The notes under the pieces were generated by a model. It was not told the origin of the DNA. It saw nothing but the letters and a program-made list of their open reading frames with translations, and searched no databases. Positions 1 through 8,378 of a stretch of DNA of 64,000 bases are shown here, piece after piece (the stretch's first letter is position 1; every line of letters starts with the position of its first letter). The stretch is from contig QXEO01000823.1 of NCBI GenBank assembly GCA_007115705.1, positions 54,050 through 118,049 of the forward strand, read 5' to 3'. The DNA comes from Dactylis glomerata (Eukaryota > Streptophyta > Magnoliopsida > Poales > Poaceae). Both the position numbers and the translations under genes were made by a program.

Positions 1-2
1 AT

Positions 3-782
3 TTGGGACCCGGCATGAAAATGAAACGCACGAAACTCCCACTCGCGCCAGGCGGTGCGGCATCCCCACTTTAAGGGTCAAAGTTTAGTGAAGAAATGAC
101 ATGTTGCGGATCTGAAAATGATTTTTGCAAAAAATCAGGACCTCGTCTTAATAGAGCTAAAGGGCAAACCCCCCCGGTCTAGCAAAATCGACAGAAGCTT
201 GCGTAAGTACAAAAAATAACTCCGAAGGTTTGCGCAACGAAACGAGAGCTGATACGTGTATCCGAGGTGGTCTATTATTTATGTGGGGTGTTATACCCAG
301 CTTTCCATTTGCCGTTTTGGTAGCTGACTCACAAATAAACCCGATTTCGGTATTTCGAAAATGGAAAACACACTTTTCATGGGACGAAACGGAAATTGGC
401 CTCTGTGGCATTCCTCGCCATCCCAAGGCCACAGAGTGTCCGATATGGTCGCGTTTCATCAACTACTGCCATGATCAGGGCCAAACCTAGCTCATTGACA
501 TAAAACCCATACAACCTCGCGAAGTGGTATGTTCATTTTTGTGAAAGGACTTTCTGGTAACTTGCTTTTTTTCAAGGTTTGAATTTTTTTCTCAAATCTA
601 GGTGATATAAAATGACTCCACACGAAGGTCTCCACATTTTTTTGATTTTTTCTGAATTAGTTACGCCCGATTGGGACCCCGCATGAAAATGACAACGCAC
701 AAACTCCCGCTCATGGCTAGGCGGTGCGGAGTCCCACTTTAACGAGCAAAGTTTAGTGAAAAGACGTTTGCAGATCCAAAAT
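3..782. repeat. Pair of ~115-bp direct repeats, period ~667 bp, inside the CACTA element
   Basis: A block starting TTGGGACCCGGCATGAAAAT at about 4 recurs at about 670 as TTGGGACCCCGCATGAAAAT. Similarity continues for about 115 bp through 'GTGCGG...CCCACTTTAA...GCAAAGTTTAGTGAA'. Long-period internal repeats of this kind are usual in the non-coding arms of grass CACTA elements. Confidence 0.7.
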
Positions 783-1140
783 GTTTTATTTATTTATTTT
801 ATTTGATTTTTTAGTTATATTTTTATTTTTTTCAAATGTTAACAAACACATATCACATGCCTATCCATACCTACACACATAGACATACACATACATACTT
901 ACACACAGTCATATAAACGCACATGGCTTAAGAGGATTGATCTGCTAGTATATCAATAAGGACTTAGTTCTGTAGGGGTAGCTTATTCAAATAGACTTAG
1001 GAGTTAAGCGTGCTAAGCTTGTAGCATTTGATGATGGTGACTGAGCGAAAAGTCATTATTCTAGTGTCATTAGAGAGATAACAAAAAATTGAAAAAAAAA
1101 AATTACAAACAAATTAAAAATTGATTTTTTTGAAAAAAAA

Positions 1141-1350
1141 CAAAAATGACCGGACCCGACGGCATTTTTAGACCGTCAGTGACGACAAAAGGCTAACCCC
1201 ACGGCCTTTAGACCTACCCAACGCCAATTACACCGACGGCACCTGACCCGTCGGCCGCAGGAAAAAGCCATCAGGTTAGGCTATGTCGACGGCAATTTGG
1301 CCTAACCCGACGGCTTTGGGCCGTCGGCATAGGTGTTTTGTTCTGTAGTG
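1141..1350. repeat. CACTA subterminal repeat cluster (CCGACGGC / GCCGTCGG)
   Basis: About ten copies of the GACGGC / GCCGTC core occur in both orientations in 210 bp, several as the 8-mer CCGACGGC or its complement. They stop at the terminus at 1350. Such motifs are the presumed transposase-binding sites in this superfamily. The density contrasts sharply with the AT-rich DNA at 780-1140. Confidence 0.65.
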
Positions 1351-1579
1351 GATAAAGTTGAAAAATTGCAATCATAATGCATCCTACCCTCACAAATCAC
1401 AATCGCCAAGCCACTAAATGGTATCCCCAGCCTAGGGACTAGATGACTTACTAGCATCTTGGAATCCTCGACGGTCGTAACCCCTCTGCGCATCTTGCTC
1501 TCGATAAAGACATGGTAGATAAGAGCCAGAGGGGAAGGGAGCAGGGGCGCACAAACCGCCGCTTCTCCCAAATTCCTAA

Positions 1580-1845
1580 GAGCATTTAATAAGGTCCACT
1601 CAGCTGGCTATAGGATAAACTACTATTTTTATGATGAGTTGGATGAGAAAGAAGAAAGTGGGCTCTCATGCAAGAGCTAGCTCTAGCACGTGCTCCTAGG
1701 TACTTTGTGAGAGTGTCATGTGAGCCATATAGTCATAAAGTAAAATGTTTTATAGCCAACTATTATATGTGTTGGCTATAAGCGAGCTATAGATGACATG
1801 GCAATGCCTTATAGCCAGCAGCTAGCTCTACTATTAACCTTGCTC
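1580..1845. mobile_element. Tourist-like MITE, 266 bp
   Basis: The element begins GAGCATTTAATAAGG and ends CCTTGCTC, with TAA on both sides (1577-1579 and 1846-1848), a 3-bp target duplication of the PIF/Harbinger type. The terminal similarity extends inward: TTAATA and CTGGCTATA on the left match, in inverse orientation, TATAGCCAG and TATTAA on the right. It has no coding capacity and would depend on a Harbinger transposase elsewhere. Family assignment rests on the duplication and the GAGCA terminus only. Confidence 0.65.
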
Positions 1846-1848
1846 TAA

Positions 1849-2283
1849 GGCCTTCCATGATTGTGCCTCCGGGCCGCCGCCCTCTGTGCCACTTGTCATC
1901 TGCGCCGATACATCGGCACTCCATATCCGTTGTCCCCTCCGACCTCGACCCCGTGGACCTCCATGAATTATAATCGCCTCCGACGCAGCTGCGGTGCCTA
2001 GAGCTCGTGGGGAAGAGTGGCGAGAGCTCGTGGAGGAGAGCGCGTGGGAGAGAGTGGCAAGAGCTCGCTCGTACGGGTAGTGCCGCCGTGGTTTGTTGAG
2101 ATATGGCCATGGCCCGTGCAGGAACAGAGCGAGTCATGAAGGAACAGAGCAGGTCATGAAGGACGGGCGTTTAACAGCGCCAACATCAACTGTATTCGCC
2201 TAGGTGGCTCATTACCGCTGTCCACGTGAGGTGAAACAGCCATCAACCGCCTTAGGGGGGGGGGGTTAATTAACTGGTATAGG
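1849..2283. other. Unassigned GC-rich DNA with an 11-bp G run
   Basis: No gene or element is recognised. The segment between the MITE and 2160 is GC-rich; the short minus-strand open frame there (1787-2137) has no known motif and overlaps the MITE end. An uninterrupted run of 11 G lies at 2255-2265. Confidence 0.5.
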
Positions 2284-2503
2284 ATAGTTAGGGGGTTAAG
2301 TGCTCCAGCTGATAGTTTTTTTAAAGCAATCACATATTTTATTAAATCAAAAATCCATTTACAATAAGCAACACATGTAGAACTAAAAGAAAATAAAATA
2401 ATTATCCTAAACTTGCAGATAAAATTTTAAAGATTGAGAAATAAACGATCCTTAGGGTTTCTTATATATATAGTTAGGGGGTTAAGTGCTCCAGCTGATA
2501 GTT
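2284..2503 (-). repeat. 34-bp direct repeats flanking a 152-bp AT-rich insert (retroposed 3' end)
   Basis: An identical 34-bp sequence starting ATAGTTAGGGGGTTAAGTGC occurs at 2284-2317 and 2470-2503. Read on the minus strand, the 152 bp between them end in an AATAAA about 15 nt before a short A run that abuts the repeat. This looks like a 5'-truncated LINE or a 3'-UTR retrocopy with a target-site duplication. A 34-bp duplication is long for plant LINEs, and part of the repeat unit (ATAGTTAGGGGGTT) recurs at 2498-2511, so slippage is an alternative origin. Confidence 0.5.
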
Positions 2504-3406
2504 AGGGGGTTCTCTGCCCCAAACCTAATAATTTTTCGAGAATCCGCAGCAGAATCTGCGTGTCATTATATCTCTACCTAATAATAAAGTACATAAGGGT
2601 TCCATGGTTTGGTTCTTTCGTATCGGTAAATTCGTGTCATCTAGTTTTTAATCGTCCAGTTTTTGGCCAGCTATCGATAGCTATTTTCGTCGGCCCACCC
2701 TTTTCTTCGTCCGCACAACCAACAACGTGAGGAAAGCTTGATCCAAACTCATGTATCCTGACCGGAACTGAGTCAGCCTCTGCTTGCCTTCTCTAGACCC
2801 TTAATATATGGGAGCAATTGATTGCTCTACATCAAATCGGTGGAAGCTTACAAACAAAATCAAGCGTACGTTCCTAAGCTACATCAGACGCGCGAGCTAC
2901 CGATTTGATGGCGATGGAAGCAAAATATTTAGCTCCGACATGGGCGCTCTATCGCCTCGACTCCACCCACCTTCCGGGACAGAGGGAAAGAAAAACGGCA
3001 ATGCTGGTACCATGGTTTCATCTGGTTCGACCGGAGCTTCTAAGTAAATCACCATGGTGTCGTCTCGGCCCTCACAGTAGTGCTTCTACAGGTCACGACA
3101 ACACTGGATTCCGTCGACGGACGTGTGGACGAGCAACACGGACGCTGCCCTGGACAATCGGATCGAGCAGGTCTGAGCCTTGTGGCTGCCTTCTACGCCA
3201 TCAAGAGGGGCAAGGTGAGAGTGTGCACTTCTCCAAGGCTCAGCGGGCCCATTGACTTCGAATGCTACAAAGCAAGTTTCATGAACTGCCCAGCTTCAAG
3301 AACGCTACCGGCGCCGCCATGCCAAGATCAAGCTCAAGGAGGTCTTCGTTTTCCTAAAAAAAACAAGTACAACTCGCTCGGGGCCAAGATAGCAAGGGGT
3401 GCTTAC
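2504..3406. other. Unassigned DNA; possible Helitron-like 5' start at 2571
   Basis: TCTCTACCTAATAATAAAG at 2571 resembles the 5' ends of grass Helitrons, which start with TC and insert between A and T. I cannot find a convincing 3' hairpin plus CTRR end before LTR G begins at 3407, so this is only a suggestion. Open frames between 2808 and 3409 overlap one another in different frames and show no recognisable domain. No host gene is supported. Confidence 0.3.
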
Positions 3407-4304
3407 TGATACATCCATTTTGCATCACTAATTTGTATCATAATTCACTGTTATTCATTGATATATTTCACATTTAGAGATGATACTTATGTTGTTTCCT
3501 CTGTTTTTACATGTTTGATGATCATTGGAGGATTTGCAGCCGGAGTCAGGATTCTGCTGGAAAAAGGACTGTCAAGACACCATATTTCGGAAGATCAGGA
3601 AATTCCAGAAAAATACCAGAAAATTATATTTTACCAGAAGACTGGAGAAGCCAGAAGGAGTCGAGAGGAGCCACAGGGCAGGCTCACACATAGGGGGCGC
3701 GGCCTGACCCCTGGCCGCGCCGGCCTGTTGTGTGGCCGCCTTGGCCCACTTCTGCCATCGCCCCTTCGCGTATTTCATCGTCCCGGAAAACCTAAGTCAA
3801 GGGGCTCAGAGATAGACACCGCCGCCTCTGCGGGGCGGAAAACACCAGAGAGAGAAAAGCTCTCCGGTAGGCAGAAATCTGCCAGGGAAATTCCTTCCTG
3901 GAGAGGGGAGATCGTCGCCATCGTCATCATCATCGCGCTGGACTTCATCGGGATCATCATCACCATCATCCTCATCACCAGCACCTTCATCTCCACCATC
4001 ACCACGCCATCCTGCTGTAACATCTTGAGTTGAATCTTGTCAAATTCTTAGGGGAAACTTTCTCGGTGTTGATTACTCTTGTGGTTGATGCTATTGAGTG
4101 GAACCGTTGAATTAAGGTTTATGTTCAGATTGTTATTTACCATTATTTCACCTCTGATCATGATCCATATGATGTCTTGTGAGTAGTTTGTTTAGTTCTT
4201 GAGGACATGGGAGGAGTCAAGTTGTTAGTAGTGGAATTATGTTGAGTAATATTTAATGGTTTGATATTTATTTGTTGTGGTGCTATTTCACTAGTGGTGT
4301 CATG
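3407..4304 (+). mobile_element. LTR of element G, interrupted by element B
   Basis: A repeat starting TGATACATCCATTTTGCATC at 3407 has the look of a common Triticeae Gypsy LTR. It has the TG start, continues into GC-rich DNA with CCTAAGTC and ends here in 'GGTGTCATG', directly against the TG of element B at 4305. The other part of this LTR would lie beyond the far end of B, outside the window. Whether G is a solo LTR or part of a complete element cannot be told. TCATG (4300-4304) should be the target duplication of B. The open frame at 3458-4033 inside the LTR is not regarded as a gene. Confidence 0.6.
3911..4009. repeat. Degenerate ATC/CAT trinucleotide tract in LTR G
   Basis: About 100 bp made largely of ATC/CAT-type triplets with interruptions, lying inside LTR G. 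It produces artefactual open frames on both strands. Confidence 0.6.
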
Positions 4305-4857
4305 TGTCATGGGGATGACTTCGGGGGTATGCCAAGGGAGGCGCTGTCTGCCGGCTGGCGTCCCAGGAATCTCCACGACGCTAAGTCAAGAGGACCGGCT
4401 CTGGCCAAAGGGCCGGCTGCGCCAGCAGCCGGCTGGTGACTCCACCGAGGAGAGCCAGAGCCGGGCAAAGACGACAAGACCCCTCCAACGGTTGCTTCGC
4501 CAAAAGAGGCCTGGCCCCGACAAGATCGATAGAGACGAAGGACGGGCATGACGCAAGCCACGCCCGGGCTCAACCAATCAGCGAGCAAGAGTCTTCCCCA
4601 CGAAAGAATCCAAGGCAAAAGGGAGGGCATATGCCTCCAAGATGCCGGTCCAAAGAGGAAAGCCACTTTATAAAGTGGCTACCGTCAGAGCAGGCCAGAG
4701 GATGACGCCGAAGACGCAGCCACAGAGGAGCCGGGCAACCGGCCACCTAATCTGTAACCAGACCCCTGCCTATATAAAGGGGTCTGGACGCTTAGCCTAG
4801 GGAGATCCGATCCATCTTTTCTTCCTCCTCTAGACCGAACAAGTCGAGGAGCATTGT
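4305..4857 (+). mobile_element. Element B, 5' LTR, first segment (Tat-type Gypsy, same family as A)
   Basis: It starts TGTCATGGGGATGACTTC, the plus-strand equivalent of the A-family LTR start (TGTCGTGGGGATGACTTC). It runs parallel to that LTR up to GAGGAGCATTGT at 4857, where element A begins in the opposite orientation. The remaining LTR segments are 29557-29607 and 38033-38177. A TATATAA box lies at 4771-4777. The A and B LTRs therefore stand head to head as a large inverted repeat (4305-4857 against about 5050-5611) caused by nested insertion, not by local inversion. Confidence 0.85.
4661..4680. repeat. Perfect 20-bp palindrome in the B LTR
   Basis: AGCCACTTTATAAAGTGGCT reads the same on both strands. 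The A LTRs have a weaker version with the same TTTATAAA core (near 5236 and 29180). It lies about 90 bp upstream of the TATATAA box in B. Confidence 0.7.
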
Positions 4858-5611
4858 TGTCGTGGGAATTTGGAGACAGTAGCCATGGGGATGGCTTAAC
4901 GGAGGGGCTCGACGGTGGTGACGATGGGTCCGGCTCGGGATTGTGCCAACGGAGACACCCCGGTTACCCAGGTTCAGGGCCCTCCACGATGGAGGTAAAA
5001 CCCCTACTTCCTGCCTGCTTTCTATTAGCTTTACAGTGGTTACAGTGCTCCTCGAGCTGTTCGTCTAGAGGAGGAAGAAGGAGAAGGATTCAGTCCCCTA
5101 GGCTAAGGGTCCAGACCCCCTTATATAGGTGGGGGTCTGGTTACAGGTTAGGTAGCCGGCTGCCCGGTTGCCGACTCCCCGCGGCTGCGTCTTCGGCGTG
5201 ATCTTCTGGCCCACCTCTGTTCCCTCCTGACAGTTGCACTTTATAAAGCGCCTTTTCCCGCCTTGGACCGGCATCTGGGAGGCATATGCCCTCCCTTTTG
5301 CCTTGGATCATTTCATGGGGAAGGCTCCTGCTCGCTGGTTGGTGGAGGCCGGTCGTGGCGGGCGTCACCCCCGTCCTTTGCCTCTGGCGATCTTGTCGGG
5401 GCCAGACTGCTTTCGGCGACACAGCCGTTGGAGGAATCTTATCTTCATTGCCCGGCTCTGGCTCTCCTCGGTGGATTCGCCAGCCGGTTGCTGGCGCAGC
5501 CGGCTCTTTAGTTGGAGCCGGTCTTTCTTACTTGACGTCGTGGAGACTCCTGGGACGCCAGCCGGCATACAACGCTGCCCTTGGCATACCCCTGAAGTCA
5601 TCCCCACGACA
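4858..5611 (-). mobile_element. Element A, 3' LTR (754 bp)
   Basis: On the plus strand it reads TGTCGTGGGAATTTGG to CATCCCCACGACA, giving matching TG...CA inverted termini. The minus-strand TATA box is the complement of TTATATA at 5121-5127. The purine tract expected upstream of a 3' LTR is visible on the minus strand as GGTTTCGGGGGCTAG-like DNA at 5612-5626. The open frames here (5234-5766) are non-coding LTR sequence. Confidence 0.88.
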
Positions 5612-6166
5612 CTAGCCCCCGAAACTGGTGAAGTCTCATGGGCTAGCATGGGGATTCGGCGGGTTCCTCTCCTCGCCGAAGTCTTGCTCGCTTCCCTCGA
5701 AGTCCCAGGATCCGTCGTCCGTCTCGGAAGCTGTTGGTCTCGAGGATAAGTCTCGCGGGGCTTCATCGGCCGTCTCGAGATGCACCAGTTCCAAACCGAT
5801 TTGGTTGACGGTCATCACGCAGCCGTGAGCCGGTGGGTGGCCCCTTGGAACTTGTACCATTTCAGGGCCCGTCCCTACGCTGTAGCCTGCGCAATGCAAC
5901 AGCGTCTAGTCTTGTCATGTTGACTCTTCGGTTTCCGTAATGATTTCGGGGGACGTCACATGACGAGGCGAGGCTTGCGTCAGGGATATGTCCCATTGAA
6001 ATGCCACGCGTGCAAATTACTCGCATTAAACCGGCTCGGCTTTTCACGCCTCACCGTCCTTTAAGTCTTGGAGCCCTCGAGGGTTTTCCCCACTCCCGAG
6101 CACCCTCTCTCTTTCTCCTCGCCGAGCAATCGCCCCCGCTTCTCCCCTTCAGCCCTGCCACCTCCG
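5612..6166 (+). promoter_or_regulatory. Leader/upstream region of the A antisense gene
   Basis: Non-coding on both strands. It carries ACGT-type elements used by plant bZIP/bHLH factors, for example GACGTCAC near 5954 and CACGCGTG near 6004. No clear TATA box is visible, only an AT-rich patch near 6060. It is the only place from which the plus-strand gene at 6167 could be transcribed, unless transcription starts inside the LTR. Promoter activity is inferred, not seen. Confidence 0.35.
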
Positions 6167-6994
6167 ATGTCTTCATTCGGAGCCGTCAGCGGAGCCGGGG
6201 TCGGAGCCCTCAGTGGGTCGGGTGGACGCAAGCGCGGCCGCCCGCTCAGAAGCCAGAACAAGGCGAAGGACCCGGCGGCGATGCCGCCGGTACCTCGGAG
6301 GCGTGGCCGCCCCCCGGGCAGCCGCAACAAGAAGACTCTGGAGGCGCTTGCGGCCGCGGCCGCGGCCGCTGCGGAGCCCACCCGGGTCGGGCGCTCCACT
6401 GCCATCATCGTGGCCCCAGGAGGGGCCGTTGCCTTGGCTGCCGCCCATGTCGTAGCTCCCGCAGGCGCGACTTCTATTGCCGGCCTCACCGGGACTCCCC
6501 TGGAGGCAGCGGCCGCCCTCGTCGGCGCCGCGATGGCGGTTGGGGCTGCCCCTCCGGGTCTTGCCAGCAAGAGCGCCGGTGGCTCCTCCAGTGCGGCCGC
6601 CAGCAAGGCACGCAAACCCCGGCGCCCGCCGCCCGAGCAGCGGCTTTCCTACACCCGGAAGCACGGGTACACCACCGCCGTGGTGCATCTGCTGGCCGGG
6701 TGCCAGGATCGTCTGCCGCTCCCTGCCAGCTTTGTCGGCATGATGGGGAAAACCCCCCCGATGAGCATCATGGTGGAGGAAGGCAGCGGCGGCCAGCCCC
6801 TGTACCTCGTCGAGATCCTCCACGACGAGCAGGGGAAGAGCTACCTCACCGAGGGCTGGACGAAGTTCCTCGATGACTATGACCTGAAGTGGGGATGGTC
6901 TCTCATCCCAACCCACCATGCCGGGTCTCCCATTCTCTGCGTCCACGTCGTCGATGCCTCCGGCTGCGCCCGCGCCTACTCCCCATGGCCATGA
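6167..6994 (+). CDS. Antisense accessory gene of element A: AT-hook and B3-like DNA-binding protein
   Basis: A single-exon 275-aa protein from the first ATG at 6167; the frame is open upstream to about 6068 but without an ATG. Near the N-terminus are two AT-hook motifs with the RGRP core, one in GRKRGRPLRSQNK and one in RRRGRPPGSRNKK. An alanine-rich stretch (about residues 50-150) follows. The last ~110 residues resemble a plant B3 domain of the REM type: LPLPASFVG, then YLTEGWTKFLDDYDLKWGWS, then VHVVDASGC. Both modules bind DNA in plant proteins, so a nuclear DNA-binding role is inferred. It lies between pol and the 3' LTR on the strand opposite to gag-pol, a position where Tat-lineage elements (Grande, Retand) are known to carry extra antisense ORFs. 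No break is seen. The alternative is a host-gene fragment captured by the element. Confidence 0.7.
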   Translation: MSSFGAVSGAGVGALSGSGGRKRGRPLRSQNKAKDPAAMPPVPRRRGRPPGSRNKKTLEALAAAAAAAAEPTRVGRSTAIIVAPGGAVALAAAHVVAPAGATSIAGLTGTPLEAAAALVGAAMAVGAAPPGLASKSAGGSSSAAASKARKPRRPPPEQRLSYTRKHGYTTAVVHLLAGCQDRLPLPASFVGMMGKTPPMSIMVEEGSGGQPLYLVEILHDEQGKSYLTEGWTKFLDDYDLKWGWSLIPTHHAGSPILCVHVVDASGCARAYSPWP

Positions 6995-8378
6995 TTGGCG
7001 AGCACCCCCGAAGCCCCCTCCTTGACAATGGCATCGTCAACAGAGGTCCAGGGACTTAGGGGGGGGGGGGATTCTTTTGTTGTCTTGGCCCTTAGCGCGG
7101 CCCATATTATGTAATCACCAGTTGTATGTCTAAGAACTTCTTTAGTTTCCTGCAAGTTTCTGCTTGTCTCTCTTCATCTACTGTGTGCTTGCTATTAGCG
7201 TGAATGTCTTCTGTTTGCATCGTCGCACTGTGATGGTTACCCTTCTGGGATTCTTCCTTTGATAAAACGATTGCTGCGTGCATCTGCAGGTAGGGGCTAT
7301 GATAGCCGCTAACTTATGCTGATGATTCTGGCGAAGTCCTCTGGCTTCAGCACGGAGGGAGTAGTGCCTCTGTTGGCTGGCTTTAGGAGATGCAAGTTAG
7401 CCCCCGCTTGAGGGGATTGGAGTGAAAGCTAGGTCCTGTGCCAGCTCGAGCGAGGCTGGAGCTGGCGCGTCTCCCTTCCCCGGGCCTTCGCATGACCTTT
7501 GCCGCTGCTTGGAGCAAATCTCCAGGTTTCTGGCTTTAGCCGTTTCCTCGCAGGTGCTAAGTTTCGATTTCGTTGCCCATTTGCTAATCATGTCGCAGCG
7601 CCAACTGACCGAACAGCCGGCGAGGTACTGGGGCCGGCCCACTTCTGAGGGCCAATTCCCTTTCCCCCTAGCCCCCGAGTTTTGGGATAGCTGGACTGAC
7701 AGCTGGCCCAAAACTAACCTGTCCTCATTCGGTGCCAACGCCGGGAGAGGCAGCTCTAGCTTCGAACCTCTTTGACATGGCTACTCAGCCCAAGCGTTGA
7801 GAGACTGTGGTCATTGACCATTCGCTGACTTGCCCTGGTCCGGTTCCCTCAACTTTTTCCTTAATCTCCCCACCCTTCGGCTCTTCTACCCCCAATCGGC
7901 AGCCTGGTGCCGGTTGGTCTCCCTTGGGCCGGTAGCCGAATGCCGGCCTAGGGTGGGAGCGTGCCGCGGAGTGAAAGTAGTACTTCGGTTTATCAGGCAC
8001 CCGACTTGTGCTAGCCAACGCATGGTTAACGAGCACTGCCTTCAATGCTTAGTTGAGCGATTTTCTATCGTTTACGGTTTTTCTCTGCGGTTTTCCTTTG
8101 TATGTGGCCTGCCGGCTCCTATCCGTCCGGCTGCGCGGAGCCGAAAGATGGAGGTTGGACTCGAGACCTTCTTCATACGTAGTACTCATCCGGCTGACGA
8201 GGAATCGATCGTTTTTTAGGGCTGCCGGCTGTGGCTCGGTGCCCGGAGCCGGCTGCCGGTCAAGTGAATAACGCAGGAAGCAAAACATACACGAAGTGTT
8301 TTCCTCGAAGCCGGCCGTAACTAGCCGCTCCGTTATCCTTTATTCATTGACAAGTTTTTCGGGGTACAAGCTTTTGCC
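6995..8378. other. Element A non-coding region between antisense gene and pol
   Basis: No protein is recognised on either strand; the short open frames between 7397 and 8288 overlap in several frames and lack motifs. A run of 10 G lies near 7061. The segment is rich in the palindrome AGCCGGCT and close variants (7610-8260), which also crowd the A and B LTRs. It probably serves as 3' UTR for both convergent transcription units. Confidence 0.5.

Larger units (their letters stand above)
1..1350. mobile_element. CACTA DNA transposon, right-hand end (partial)
   Basis: The stretch ends at 1350 with TTTTGTTCTGTAGTG, the complement of a CACTA-type terminus (CACTACAGAACAAAA). Directly inside it lies a dense run of GCCGTCGG/CCGACGGC motifs, as expected for the subterminal repeats bound by CACTA (En/Spm-type) transposases. 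The left end and any transposase genes lie outside the window. The short open frames around 157-490 are not recognisable proteins and sit in tandemly repeated DNA, so I do not call them genes. The 3-bp target duplication cannot be checked without the other end. The family could be Caspar- or Jorge-like, but I cannot decide this from the sequence. Confidence 0.75.

Noticed and set aside
3458..4033. 191-codon frame that might be a host gene
   Set aside because: Lies within LTR G and ends in an ATC repeat translated as Ile/Ser/His runs.
6001..6946. Two further long frames overlapping the AT-hook/B3 gene (plus-strand 6001-6876 and minus-strand 6173-6946)
   Set aside because: Arg/Pro/Gly-rich translations without motifs; only the frame at 6167 gives AT-hooks and a B3 pattern.
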